Assembly: GCF_030398385.1 (NCBI RefSeq) | Contig: NZ_JAOAOQ010000035.1 | Span: 1-59,169, forward strand | Length of the DNA: 59,169 nt | Source: Aquibium sp. ELW1220 | GTDB taxonomy: Bacteria > Pseudomonadota > Alphaproteobacteria > Rhizobiales > Rhizobiaceae | Direction of reading: 5' to 3' | Shown: positions 27,373-36,275 of the stretch, piece by piece | Layout of the letters: each line of letters opens with the position of its first letter | How positions within the stretch are numbered: the stretch's first letter is position 1 | Program-made: the position numbers and the translations under genes | The notes under the pieces: generated by a model | What the model was told of the DNA's origin: nothing | The model's database searches: none | What the model saw: the letters and a program-made list of their open reading frames with translations, nothing else

Positions 27373-28059
27373 ATGGACATCGCCGAGAAGGCAGCGCTGA
27401 AGGACAGGATCATCGAGGCACGGGGCTATTGGGCCCGCTTCCATGACGTCCTGCTCGAGCGCGCGCCGCGTTTCCTCGAAGCATACCTCGGCTTTCAGTC
27501 GGGACCGACGGATTCCGGCGTCCTTCCGCGGAAGCTGTGCGAGTTCGTCTACATCGCCATAGACCTGTCCGTGAACCATATGTACGAGCGAGGCGCGCGT
27601 CGCCACATGGAGCATGCCCTGAAGGCAGGCGCCACGCCCGAAGAGGTCCTCCAGGTGATCCTGCTGACGACGGTCATCGCCGCGCGGCAGCCGATCGACC
27701 TCGGCCTCAAGGTGCTGGCCGAAGAAGTCCCGGGCTTCCCGCCGGAACGCGGGACGGCTTCCCTGATGAACGACGTCGATCCAGCGCTTGGCGCCACCTA
27801 CCGGGCCTATGCGGCGGCGGCCGAAAGCGGCCCGCTGTCGGCGAAGGAGCGCGAACTCGTGTCGCTTGCGGTCTGCGCGGCGCCGACCGCGCTCTTCGAG
27901 GACGGGATACGCGATCACGTCCGCGGCGCGCTCGCGCAGGGGGCGACCCCGCGCGAGATCCATGCGGTCCTGCAGCTTTCGGCCGCGCTTTCGATCCACA
28001 CCTGCACCATCGGCATTCCCGGCTTCCAGGACGTGCTCGATGGCAAGTTCGTCGAATAG
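27373..28059 (+). CDS. carboxymuconolactone decarboxylase/AhpD-like family protein
   Basis: A 228-residue alpha-helical protein with two CMD-like repeats: about residues 50-120 (RKLCEFVYIAIDLSVNHMYE and ATPEEVLQVILLTTVIAARQ) and about 150-220 (KERELVSLAVCAAPTALFED and ATPREIHAVLQLSAALSIHT). AhpD-type CxxC redox cysteines are absent; the equivalent position in repeat 1 reads NHMY. It is therefore more like decarboxylase-type members than peroxidase-type ones. It follows the dehydrogenases by 11 bp and precedes an alpha/beta hydrolase. Reaction unknown. Confidence 0.85.
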   Translation: MDIAEKAALKDRIIEARGYWARFHDVLLERAPRFLEAYLGFQSGPTDSGVLPRKLCEFVYIAIDLSVNHMYERGARRHMEHALKAGATPEEVLQVILLTTVIAARQPIDLGLKVLAEEVPGFPPERGTASLMNDVDPALGATYRAYAAAAESGPLSAKERELVSLAVCAAPTALFEDGIRDHVRGALAQGATPREIHAVLQLSAALSIHTCTIGIPGFQDVLDGKFVE

Positions 28060-28068
28060 GAGGCTGAC

Positions 28069-28860
28069 ATGACCGGTGTAACGTTCGCCGAGATCAACGG
28101 CGCGGCCTGCCGCTTCGCCGTCGACGGCGAGGGGCCGCGCGCCCTGGTCCTCGTACACGAGCTCGGCGGCAGCCTCGACAGCTGGACCGGCCTCGTGCCG
28201 CTCCTGCCCCGGGGATGGCGCATCGTCCGCCACGACCTCCGCGGCGCCGGCATGTCGGAGAAGGTGCGCGGCTCGAACGACCTCGACGTGCTTGCGGACG
28301 ACGTCGCGGCCCTGCTCGACCTTCTCGGCATCGACGGCCCGGCGGTCGCCGTCGGCGCGGCGATGGGGGCTGCCGTCGCCGTCCGCCTGGCGACGAGGTT
28401 CCCGGCCCGGGTCGGAAAGCTCGCGCTCGTCGGCCCCGCGCTCGGCGTGCCGGCGGAGCGGCGCGAGGCCGCGCGTGCCCTGACGGACCGGATCGAGACC
28501 GACGGCATGCGCGCCCTGTCCGAGGCCGTCCTGCCGCGCGCCTTCCCGGACGGGCTCTGGCCGTCGGCCGAAGCCAGGTCGCTCGCGACGGCGCGCTGGC
28601 TCGGCGCGGATCCGGAAGGCTATGCCGCCAACTACCGCATCCTCATCGACCAGGACCTGCGCCCCGAACTGGCGCGCGTCGCCTGCCCGACGCTCGTCCT
28701 GGCTGGCCGGCACGATCCCTTCGGCACGCCCGAGGCACTCGATGCCGGGACGTCGGCGCTGCCGCAGCGGTCGTTCGCGACGCTGGAGGGCGGTCACTTC
28801 ATGTCCATCCAGTCGCCGCGGGTGGTGGCCGACGCCCTCGTCCCGTTCCTCGGGGACTGA
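28069..28860 (+). CDS. alpha/beta-hydrolase (3-oxoadipate enol-lactonase-like) lacking the usual Ser
   Basis: A 263-residue alpha/beta-hydrolase with HELGGSLDSWTGLVPLLPRG near the start, RIVRHDLRGAGMSE, the catalytic acid in VLAGRHDPFGTPE and the His in EGGHFMSIQSP. The nucleophile elbow reads VAVGAAMGAAVAV: Ala98 stands where GxSxG should have Ser, as in the hydrolase at 19047-19829. AGGAGG lies just before ATG 28069. It is the last intact gene of the operon; the three genes after it are decayed. It may be a non-hydrolytic lyase, isomerase or binding member of the fold. Confidence 0.86.
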   Translation: MTGVTFAEINGAACRFAVDGEGPRALVLVHELGGSLDSWTGLVPLLPRGWRIVRHDLRGAGMSEKVRGSNDLDVLADDVAALLDLLGIDGPAVAVGAAMGAAVAVRLATRFPARVGKLALVGPALGVPAERREAARALTDRIETDGMRALSEAVLPRAFPDGLWPSAEARSLATARWLGADPEGYAANYRILIDQDLRPELARVACPTLVLAGRHDPFGTPEALDAGTSALPQRSFATLEGGHFMSIQSPRVVADALVPFLGD

Positions 28861-28880
28861 GGCCGGGGACCCTTCGCGGC

Positions 28881-30503
28881 GTCCGCTGCAGCCGCTTCGG
28901 CGACTGGCGCCCCGAGCACCGGCCAGCGCTTGTCTTCGGTGAGCGCCGGGCCGGCGATGATTTCGCAGAGCGCTCCGATGTAGCTGACGGCGAGGCAGCC
29001 CGAAGGGCAGAGCTGTTCCGGGCGCAAGGGCCCCTCGCGCACGTCAAGCCGACGACGATGCTCTACCGCAACATGCTGGCGATGGAGACCGAGGAACTGC
29101 TGCGATCGCATCCGGTCGACGGGGCAGTGCTGATGGGCGGCTGCGACAAGACCACGCCGGGACCTCTTCTCTGCGCGACCAGCATGGACCTGCCCGCGGT
29201 CTTCCTCCCGGCTGGCGCCATGCTGCGCGGCAACCTGCGCGGGCATGTGCTGGGTTCGGGCTCCGACGCATGGAAGTACTGGGACGAACGCCGCGCGGGC
29301 AGGATCGACGCGGCGGAATGGCAGGCGGTCGAAGGCGGCATCGCGCGCTCCTGCGGCCACGGCATGACCATGGGCACGGCGAGCACCATGACCGCCATCG
29401 CCGAGGCGATGGGCATGACGCTTCCGGGCGCGTCGTCGGTTCCGGCAGCGGACGCCGGGCACATCCGGCTTGCGAGCGCGTGCGGCCGCCGCATCGTGGA
29501 GATGGTGGCCGAGGACTTCAGGCCGTCGGCCATCCTGTCGCGCGCAGCCTTCCGGAATGCCATCGTCGTAGCCATGGCCATGGGATGCTCGACGAACGCC
29601 GTCATCCACCTGATAGCGCTCGCAAGGCGGGCCGGCCATGACATCGGGCTTGCGGACTTCGAGGCGGCCAGAAGGCAGGTTCCGGCGCTGGCGAACGTCA
29701 GGCCGCCGGGCGACCGCTAGCTGATGGAGGACTTCTTCTACGCGGGCGGGATCCTCGGCCCGATGGAGCGGCTGTCCGGCTTCCTCGACCCGGCGCCACT
29801 GACCGTGTCGGGCAGGCCGATCGGCGAGGGCTACGCGGGCGCGCCGGTGTGGAACGACGACGTCATCCGGCCGCTCGGCCGTCCGGTCTCGACCGAGCCC
29901 GCGATGGCCGTCCTCTACGGCAGCACCGCCCCGCGGGGCTGCGTGATGAAGCCGTCGGCCGCCGATCCGAGGCTCCTGAAGCACGCCGGCCCGGCGCTGG
30001 TGTTCGATTCCTACGCAGAGATGAAGCAGCGGATCGACGATCCCGACCTCGACGTGACGCCTGACACGGTCCTGGTCATGCGCGGGACGGGCCCGCAGGG
30101 CGGTCCGGACATGCCGGAATGGGGCATGCTGCCTATCCCGCGGAAACTGCTCGGGCAGGGGGTGCGCGACATGCTGCGCATCTCGGACGCGCGCATGAGC
30201 GGCACGAGCTACGGCGCGTGCGTGCTGCACGTCTCGCCGGAAGCCCATGTCGGCAGGCCGCTGGCGCTGGTGCGCACCGGCGACGCCATCGCCGTGGACG
30301 TTTCCGCGCGCCGCATCGACATGCTCGTGGACGAAGCCGAACTCGAGGCCCGCCGCGCGGCCTGGCAGGCGCCGGAAACCCGTTTCGGCCGCGGCTACGG
30401 ATGGATGTTCTCGCGCCATATCGGCCAGGCCGACGAGGGCTGCGACTTCGATTTCCTGGAAACCGGGTTCGGACCCAGCCCGGGCGAACCGGCAATCCTT
30501 TGA
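28881..30503 (+). pseudogene. IlvD/Edd-family dehydratase, degraded
   Basis: The frame resembles dihydroxyacid/sugar-acid dehydratases: RPTTMLYRN-like start of the core, VDGAVLMGGCDKTTPG, GSGSDAWKYWDERRAG, MAMGCSTNAVIHLIALARRA, then after an amber the MEDFFYAGGILGP and VMRGTGPQGGPDMPEWGMLP segments. Defects: an N-terminal stretch with the first cluster cysteine (usually ...PCN) is missing around 28925-29045. SCGHGMTMGTAST has Gly where the third cluster Cys is expected. An in-frame TAG at 29718-29720 replaces what is normally Tyr before LMEDFFYAGG. An active iron-sulphur enzyme is very unlikely. Related sugar-acid dehydratases act before the aldehyde dehydrogenase and HpaI aldolase that follow, so a small pathway has decayed. 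Confidence 0.85.
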
Positions 30504-30520
30504 CTGGCGGAGGGGAAGAC

Positions 30521-31960
30521 ATGACCGAAACGGTACCGGCGTTGCTGATGGGCGGCACGTTCCGCAGCGAAACGTCCCGCCAGCGCACGCGCGTGGTCAG
30601 CCCGTGCACCGAGGAGGAACTCTGGACCGCGCCGGCGGCGGGGCCGGAGGAGGTCGCGGAGGCGCTCTGCCACGCGCGGGAAGCTCTGCCGGAATGGGCC
30701 GCCGTCCACGGATGGGAACGCGCCAGGGTGCTGCGCGGCATCGAGCAGCACCCTGGAGCGGCGGAAGGCCGCGATCGCCCGCGCGCTCTCGCTGGAGATC
30801 GGCCGACCGATCGCGCAGTCCGACGGCGAGGTGGCGATCGCGATCGAGCAGTTCGAATGGTTCGCGGGCGAGGCGGAGCGGCTCTTCGGCGAGACCATCC
30901 CCTCGCGGCAGAGCGGACGGCTCCAGGCCGTTCCGGAGCCGGTCGGGATCGTCGCGGCCTTCACCGCCTGGAACTTTCCGGTCAAACTGATCGCCCGCAA
31001 GATCGCGCCCGCGCTGGCGGCGGGGTGCCCGGTCATCTGCCGGCCGTCCGAGCAGACGCCGCTCACCTCGATGCTGATCGCGCACGCCTGCATGGAGGGC
31101 GGCGCTCCCGCCGGCGTGGTCCAGATGCTGCACGGTCCGGCCGACTTGGTCACCCCGCTGCTGATGGCGGCCGAAGAGGTGCGCAAGATCTCGCTGACCG
31201 GATCGACGCGCGTCGGCAAGCTGCTGCTCGCGCAGGCGGCGCAGACGGCAAAGCGGGCGTCGATGGAGCTCGGCGGCCGCGCGCCGGTGGTCGTCTGCGA
31301 GGACGCCGACGTCGACGCGGCGGCCGCCCAGTGCGCGGTCTTCAAGTACCGCAACGCGGGGCAGGTCTGCATCGCGCCCAACCGCTTCTACGTCCACGCG
31401 GACGTCGCGTCCCGCTTCACCGAACGGATGGTCGAGGCCGCCTGCGCGCTCGTGCTGGGCGACAGCCAGGACGCGGGGACGACCATGGGGCCGCTGACGC
31501 TTGCCTCGCAGCGCGACCGGGTCGAGGCGCTGTGCGCGGAGACCGTCGCGGACGGCGCGCGCTGCCTTGCCGGCGGCAGAAGGCCCGCCCACCGCAACAA
31601 GGGCTTCTTCTTCGAGCCGACGGCGCTCGCCGACGTGCCCGACACGGCGCGGATCATGCGCGATGAGCCGTTCGGGCCCCTGGCGCCCATCGCCGTGTTT
31701 TGCGACCTGGACGACGCGCTCGAACGCGCCAATTCGACCCCTTACGGGCTTGCCGCCTACGGCTTCACCGCCAGCCAGAAGAAAGCCGAGGCGCTGAGCC
31801 GCGGCCTGCGTGCGGGGATGGCCGGGATCAACACCTTCATGATCGCCCATGCGGAGGCGCCCTTCGGCGGGATCGGCCATTCGGGCATGGCAGGGAAGGG
31901 GGCAGGCAGGCGACAAACGATTACCTGGACGTCAAGCTCGCCCACTTCGTGGCCGAGTGA
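30521..31960 (+). pseudogene. NAD(P)-dependent aldehyde dehydrogenase, two frameshifts
   Basis: The aldehyde dehydrogenase sequence is nearly complete. It starts MTETVPALLMGGTFRSETSR, shifts frame near 30748-30752 (one extra C would explain it), and continues in the next frame with FTAWNFPVKLIARKIAPALA, ISLTGSTRVGKLLLAQA, the catalytic Glu in SMELGGRAPVVV and the Cys in NAGQVCIAPNRFYVH. It shifts again in the G-run near 31895-31915 and ends NDYLDVKLAHFVAE, stop 31958-31960. All catalytic residues are kept, so the lesions are recent or are sequencing errors in C/G runs. Resequencing would settle which. Confidence 0.88.
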
Positions 31961-31962
31961 CG

Positions 31963-32737
31963 ATGGACGGGTTCGTCAACCCGCTGCGCCGGACCTGGTC
32001 GCAGGGCCGGACCGCCGCCAACGCCCGGGCTTGCCTGCCCCTCGGTCCGGTCGGCCGAGGCGCTGGTCGCTGCAGGCTGGGATTCCGTCACCGTCGACAT
32101 GCAGCACGGCACGGCCGACTACGCTGCCCTCCTGACGCTGCTCCCCGTGATCGAGCGCAGCGGCGCCGCTGCGCTCGTGCGCGTGCCCTGGCTGGACGAG
32201 GGCGCCGTCATGCGGGCGCTCGACGCGGGGGCGCTCGGCGTCATCGCGCCGATGATCGAGACTGCGGCGGACGCCCGCCGGCTGGTTTCCGCCTGCCTCT
32301 ATCCGCCCGACGGCGGACGCAGCTTCGGCCCGGTGCGCGCCCGCCTTGCCTGGGGGGACGGCTACGCCGCCGCCGCCAACCGCGAGATCCTGCCCATCGC
32401 GATGATCGAGACGCGCGCGGCCATGGACAGCCTCGACGCGATCGCCGCGACGCCCGGCCTCGCCGGCCTCTATGTCGGTCCCGCGGACCTGTCGCTCGCG
32501 CATGGCTTCGCGCCTGCCTTCGACAGGGGGAGCCGGAGATGCTGGCCATGATCGAGCGCATCCGTCTTGCCTGCGCGGCCAACGGGATCGCCGCCTGCAT
32601 CCACTGCGGCGAACCGGGCTACGCGCGCCGGATGGGAGAACAGGGCTTCGCGCTGGCCACGATCGGTTTCCGATGCCAGGTTCATCGAGGCGGGGGCGAA
32701 GGCCTCCCTTTCCGCGTTTCGCCAGCGGACGGAGTAG
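31963..32737 (+). pseudogene. HpcH/HpaI-family aldolase, three frameshifts
   Basis: This is a class II pyruvate aldolase of the 2-oxo-acid type. The pieces are MDGFVNPLRRTW at the start, a shift near 32040 to AEALVAAGWDSVTVDMQHGT and IAPMIETAADARRLVSACLY, PDGGRSFGPVRA and GLYVGPADLSLAHGF. Another shift lies near 32523 before EPEMLAMIERIRLACAANGI, and a third near 32672 before DARFIEAGAKASLSAFRQRT with stop 32735-32737. It begins 2 bp after the ALDH stop. Density of lesions rises from the dehydratase to this gene, suggesting relaxed selection on the end of the operon. Confidence 0.87.
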
Positions 32738-33605
32738 CGTGTCGCCGTTCGCTTGAAATACGGCGCCATGCGGCGCCCAGACCGGGGAACGGAGCCCTGG
32801 CACGAGCCCCGCGCGGAACGACGGTCCCGTCGCCGCGAAGCGGAAGGACCGGGGACGCGGCGCATGCTCGCACCGTGCCTCGAGACCTGCGGAAGCGCGC
32901 TGCCGGGCAAGGCGCCGAGGGCCGGGGCTTGCGCTTCCACGCAGGGAGCATCCTTCCGCTACGTCAGGCGTCGTAGCGGAAACCGCGCTGCCCCGGCAGC
33001 GTCGGCCAGGCCGTCGACGGGAACGCCCGGGGCAACGATTGCGGTCCATGGCCGCTTCGGGAGAACCTTCCGGCATCCAGGGGCCGGTCACCCTGACCCG
33101 CCAGAAGCCGACGACGCCTTGGGCAACCGGCGGGACCGCGCGGATGTTCTCGTCGGCATGATCAATGCCGAAACAGCAGGCGCCGGCTCCGGCAGGCTCC
33201 CGCAAGAAACCCTTCGTGTCCCTGTCGACCGGCGCTGCCGCTTTCCCTGCCTGCCATCCGGCTGAAACGAGGTTCCCCGGCCGGGACTGGCGCACGCACG
33301 CGCCGGTCGGGCAGCGGACGCCGCCGGAGATGGGCGGGGACGCGGAGCCGGCCGGTCCGAGGTCGCGCCAGGAACGGGGGATGGGGCGAACTCCGAACGG
33401 AGGCCGGTTGCCGCTCGTGCCGGCCGGGCCAATTCCGTGGGAGGGCACAGGCCACGGCATGGTGCGGGCACGACATGACCGACCGATTCATCGGCATGCG
33501 CGGAATCAAGGGCCTGAAGGCGTGATCTGCCGTGTCGGTGACGTGCGCGCCATCCGTTTCGGCGTGCCCGCAACCTGGAGTGCATCATCTCGATTTGCGG
33601 TAATC

Positions 33606-33710
33606 CGATTCATGGATCGGGGAAGACGATTCAGGATACGGGAGATCCGATTCCGGATCCTGCGACGCCGATTCAGAACTGCGGGCAGGCGATTCGCCGG
33701 TGCGGCGAGC
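33606..33710. repeat. five-unit degenerate tandem repeat with exact 21-bp period
   Basis: CGATTC recurs at 33606, 33627, 33648, 33669 and 33690, exactly every 21 bases, with diverged bases in between. A related CGATTT lies at 33591, off this period. Translated on the plus strand the units read as heptads starting Arg-Phe; on the minus strand as heptads with Glu-Ser. The period could reflect a heptapeptide repeat in an old gene or two-helical-turn spacing of a binding site. Confidence 0.7.
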
Positions 33711-34260
33711 GGGCCGGGGCACCGGAAGGGGACGGTCCTCCCGGCGCAGCCCGTCGACGGCGGGAACGCCGACGTGGCGGGAGCCTGAGGCGCCCGGCAC
33801 GGCGGCGGCGACCGGCCACGGCAGGCAAGGGCGCATGTTCACAGGGAGAGGAGGCCGTTTGGCCGCCGCGGCTTCCGGGTCGCGCGGGCGGCTTCGGGGT
33901 AGAACGGGAGCTTTCCCGTGCGGGAAGGCTGCGCAACCGCTGGAAACGGCTCCGCGCCATTGAGACGGGCATGCGCTGTGGGCGGGCGGCGGCGCCGGCC
34001 GTGTCCGGCGGGACCATCCGTTCGGCCTGAGACCGCGCCCGCGATGAGGAACCGGCCATCGTGCGCGCCGTCTCCACCATCACGAGGAAGCCGGCCATGC
34101 GTAGAGTTTCCGAGCCAGGCCCTGGCCGCGCCTCAACGGCACCTCCGACCGCCAGGAACGCAGCCGCGCCTGCCGACGCGGCGCCTCTTTCGGGCGCCCC
34201 TCTGCGGTGCCGGGGCCTGATGAAGGACGGCTTGCGGGCTCTCCCGGATTGCGCCTTTTG

Positions 34261-34321
34261 GCAAACACCGTTTGCACATCTCCTGCCCTTCTCTCCCCAT
34301 TACTTCATCAAACCCCGTTTG
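34261..34321. promoter_or_regulatory. pair of GCAAAC-N3-GTTTGC dyads
   Basis: GCAAACACCGTTTGC (34261-34275, perfect 6-base arms) and CAAACCCCGTTTG (34309-34321, perfect 5-base arms) share arm sequence and 3-base spacer; their centres are 47 bp apart. Two matching dyads close together suggest an operator pair for an unknown repressor, or the ends of a small element. No gene is obvious beside them. Confidence 0.45.
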
Positions 34322-34767
34322 CAGCCGGCGCCCCCCGGTTCCCCATCGCGGGAGAGGCGAGCGTCGATGCCGCGTCGCAGGCCTGTCCCCACCGGTTCAG
34401 GCGCCACGGTGCCGGGCGGGACGGCCGGGACGCCGTGCAAGGGCAGCGGCCTCCGCAGCAGCGCGCTACGTGCCGGGGACCGGCAGGTCGCAACGAGCGG
34501 TAGGGTCCCTCGAGGCAGAGGCCAAGGCAGGCCGTGGCCATCATTGGCCGACGGCGACGGACCCCGCGCCGACGGCCGGCTCGGGGCCGGGCAGAACGGA
34601 CGCGACACAATGGTTGCCGGAGACGAAGCCATCCCGCGCTTCCTTCCGGTCCGGCCGCCTGCTCAGTCTGCTCGGAGCCGGTCATCGGCTGCCCGGCTGC
34701 CCTCGGCGCTAGCGGCCAGGCGGGGCGGGAAAGCGAAGGGCTGGCTGCCCGGATCGCGTCGGCCGGC

Positions 34768-34827
34768 CGAGCCGCACCCGCACGCCTTCGCGCGCAGCAT
34801 CCCGGCCACGTCGTCCGGCGTCTCCAT
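34768..34827 (-). pseudogene. short IstA-like transposase N-terminal fragment
   Basis: Minus-strand METPDDVAGMLRAKACGCGS resembles the first helices of IS21-type IstA transposases (METPEDVAAMLRLKA-like), preceded by GVIHGGQ. About 20 residues only; similarity is lost after that. Supports old IS insertion in this gene-poor stretch, but the match is short. Confidence 0.35.
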
Positions 34828-34879
34828 CACCTGCCCCCCGTGGATCACTCCACGACGGGGCTTGCCGTGGTTCGTTCCC

Positions 34880-34948
34880 CGTTCATCTGCTCTCTCCTCG
34901 GTTTTCCAAGGGGGGCAGTTCCTCTTGGCGCCGCGGCGGCAGTTTTCC
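34880..34948 (+). repeat. dispersed degenerate repeat, copy A
   Basis: About 65 bases around CTCTCCTC...GGGGCAGTTCCT...CGCC. By eye they align at roughly 70 per cent with the reverse complement of about 39925-39993, with one 1-base gap. The two copies lie on either side of the AAA+/M41 cassette in opposite orientation. No further copy was found by reading. Confidence 0.4.
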
Positions 34949-35478
34949 ATGAGGAGCGACAGCCGACGCGGGGAACGGCGCAGCCGGGCTCATGTCATTG
35001 CCGTCCACGCTTTCGCAGCTGGTGCGGTCCAGCCCGCCTGGGTCCGGCCGGGTGATGCGGACGGACGGCACGCATGGCGATTGAGGCGGGATCCGGGCTG
35101 TCTCCCGGCAACCGCCGGAGCCTGGTTTCGGCGCCGCCGCCGGCAGACAGCCAACGTGGCGCGGCGAAGGTCGGGCGCTGCTCCTGTTCGCTCCGGCCGC
35201 GATGTTCCTCCGCTGGCCGCCGCGGCTTCACCGGCCGCGTACCGGGCGCGGATACGTGGCGAGATGGCAGCGTCCCTCCGCCGGGCGCCATGAGGGTACC
35301 CGGACACCGGCTTGCGGTGACGCTGCTGCCGCGTCGGGGGACGGGAGTTCGTCGACCGGAACTTCCGGTCCCTCCCAAAGCCTCGCGGCGAGCGCAGGGA
35401 TGATGGCAGCCATCCGGCTGCGTACGCGACGAAGGCGCCCGGAAGCCCGCTGCCTTTCCGGTCATCCGCGGCAGGCGA

Positions 35479-35739
35479 TCAGATCTGGAAGCCGACCTTC
35501 CTGACGGCGTCCTTCGGGATCCGTATCCCCGGCCCCGCAGTGTCGTTCTCCGGCAGGAACGTGACGCCCGCCTGCTCCAGCGCCTTCTGCACCCTCAGGC
35601 TGACCTCGAGGGTGACTGGCTGGCAAGCTTCGATGCGGACGAGCGAACGGTTGCTGATGCCCGCGCGCCTGGCAAGCTCGGCCGCGGGAATGTCGAGCGC
35701 CACCCGGGCGGCGCGGAGGAGGTCGTACGGAGCCTGCAT
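35479..35739 (-). CDS. small XRE-type helix-turn-helix protein
   Basis: This is an 86-residue single-domain regulator. The helix-turn-helix reads PAAELARRAGISNRSLVRIE (about residues 18-37). It is followed by LEVSLRVQKALEQAGVTFLP and GPGIRIPKDAVRK, a tail common in short alphaproteobacterial XRE proteins. It is divergent from the DUF6634-like gene with 182 bp between, containing a 14-bp perfect palindrome. It probably represses itself and the AAA+/M41 operon, a typical control for a potentially harmful cassette, though there is no direct proof. Confidence 0.8.
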   Translation of the reverse strand: MQAPYDLLRAARVALDIPAAELARRAGISNRSLVRIEACQPVTLEVSLRVQKALEQAGVTFLPENDTAGPGIRIPKDAVRKVGFQI

Positions 35740-35791
35740 GCGCAGGTTCTAGCGAGCGCCCGCAGCGCGGTCCAGCATGCGATCACGCAAA

Positions 35792-35805
35792 GGCGTCGCG
35801 ACGCC
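35792..35805. promoter_or_regulatory. perfect 14-bp palindrome in the HTH/DUF6634 divergent promoter
   Basis: GGCGTCGCGACGCC at 35792-35805 is its own reverse complement. Nearby are CGGATG-N9-CATCCG (35814-35834) and GCAGG-N7-CCTGC (35844-35860). These dyads fill the 182-bp gap between the divergent starts at 35739 and 35922 and are the best operator candidates for the XRE protein. Confidence 0.5.
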
Positions 35806-35921
35806 ACCGTGGTCGGATGGACGCCGCACATCCGGCGCCGTATGCAGGTTACCAGCCTGCCGAATCACCGGGGATCGCCGCCACCCGCCGGAATCCTTCA
35901 GCAGCGAGATGGAGCCTGACG

Positions 35922-36263
35922 ATGCTGACGTTCGATCCCCGCAAGAAACTAGGTTCCGAGTATGAAACAGAGGTTAAACACCTCGCCCGGCTGCTGGCCG
36001 ACATGGAAGGGATCCGCCAGGGAATCCCGCCGGACCGGCTGGCGGGCGGCGACGCCCCCATCCTTGACCGCTGGATGCTCGGGCTGAAGGCGACGCCATC
36101 TCTGGCTGGCCTTTCGACCGGGCACCCGCTCCTGCCCGGCCAGAACAGGATGATCGGCACCTCCGCCGTGTGGATGATGTCGGAGGACCGCACCTGGGCG
36201 CGGACGCTGTCGCGCTGGTACCGGCTCGGCCGCCCCTTCGGCGAAGCCGATCTTCAGTCCTGA
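35922..36263 (+). CDS. DUF6634-like small protein
   Basis: A 113-residue protein: MLTFDPRKKLGSEYETEVKH, a helix LARLLADMEGIRQGIPPDRL, DAPILDRWMLGLKATPSLAG, GHPLLPGQNRMIGTSAVWMM and TWARTLSRWYRLGRPFGEAD. This arrangement (LADMExIRxG, DAPxLDxW, SGHPLLP, ARTLSRWYRLG) resembles the small rhizobial proteins I know as DUF6634; the family name is from memory. ATG 35922 follows GGAG. It starts the AAA+/M41 operon, 12 bp before the ATPase. No enzymatic residues stand out; it could be an adaptor or a regulator of the protease. It has neither signal peptide nor membrane segment. Confidence 0.75.
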   Translation: MLTFDPRKKLGSEYETEVKHLARLLADMEGIRQGIPPDRLAGGDAPILDRWMLGLKATPSLAGLSTGHPLLPGQNRMIGTSAVWMMSEDRTWARTLSRWYRLGRPFGEADLQS

Positions 36264-36275
36264 GGGGACGAATCC

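Larger units (their letters stand above)
32738..35478. other. 2.7-kb stretch without convincing genes; IS fragments and repeats
   Basis: GC-rich DNA with many overlapping open frames, rich in Arg/Pro/Ala/Gly in every frame, none with a domain, signal peptide or good ribosome binding site. The longest plus-strand frame (34061-35293) has proline/arginine-rich composition typical of antisense shadow. Inside it I recognise a 21-bp repeat (33606-33710), two GCAAAC/GTTTGC dyads (34261-34321), an IstA-like fragment (34768-34827) and a repeat shared with 39.9 kb. It looks like old mobile-element debris bordering the AAA+/M41 cassette. Confidence 0.55.

Noticed and set aside
33591-33710. CRISPR array
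   Set aside because: The 21-bp units have only a 6-base conserved core and no spacers of constant length; no cas gene is present.
34061-35293. 410-codon plus-strand open frame in the gene-poor stretch
   Set aside because: Arg/Pro/Ala/Ser-rich with no domain, no ribosome binding site and no neighbour context; it overlaps an IstA-like fragment on the other strand.
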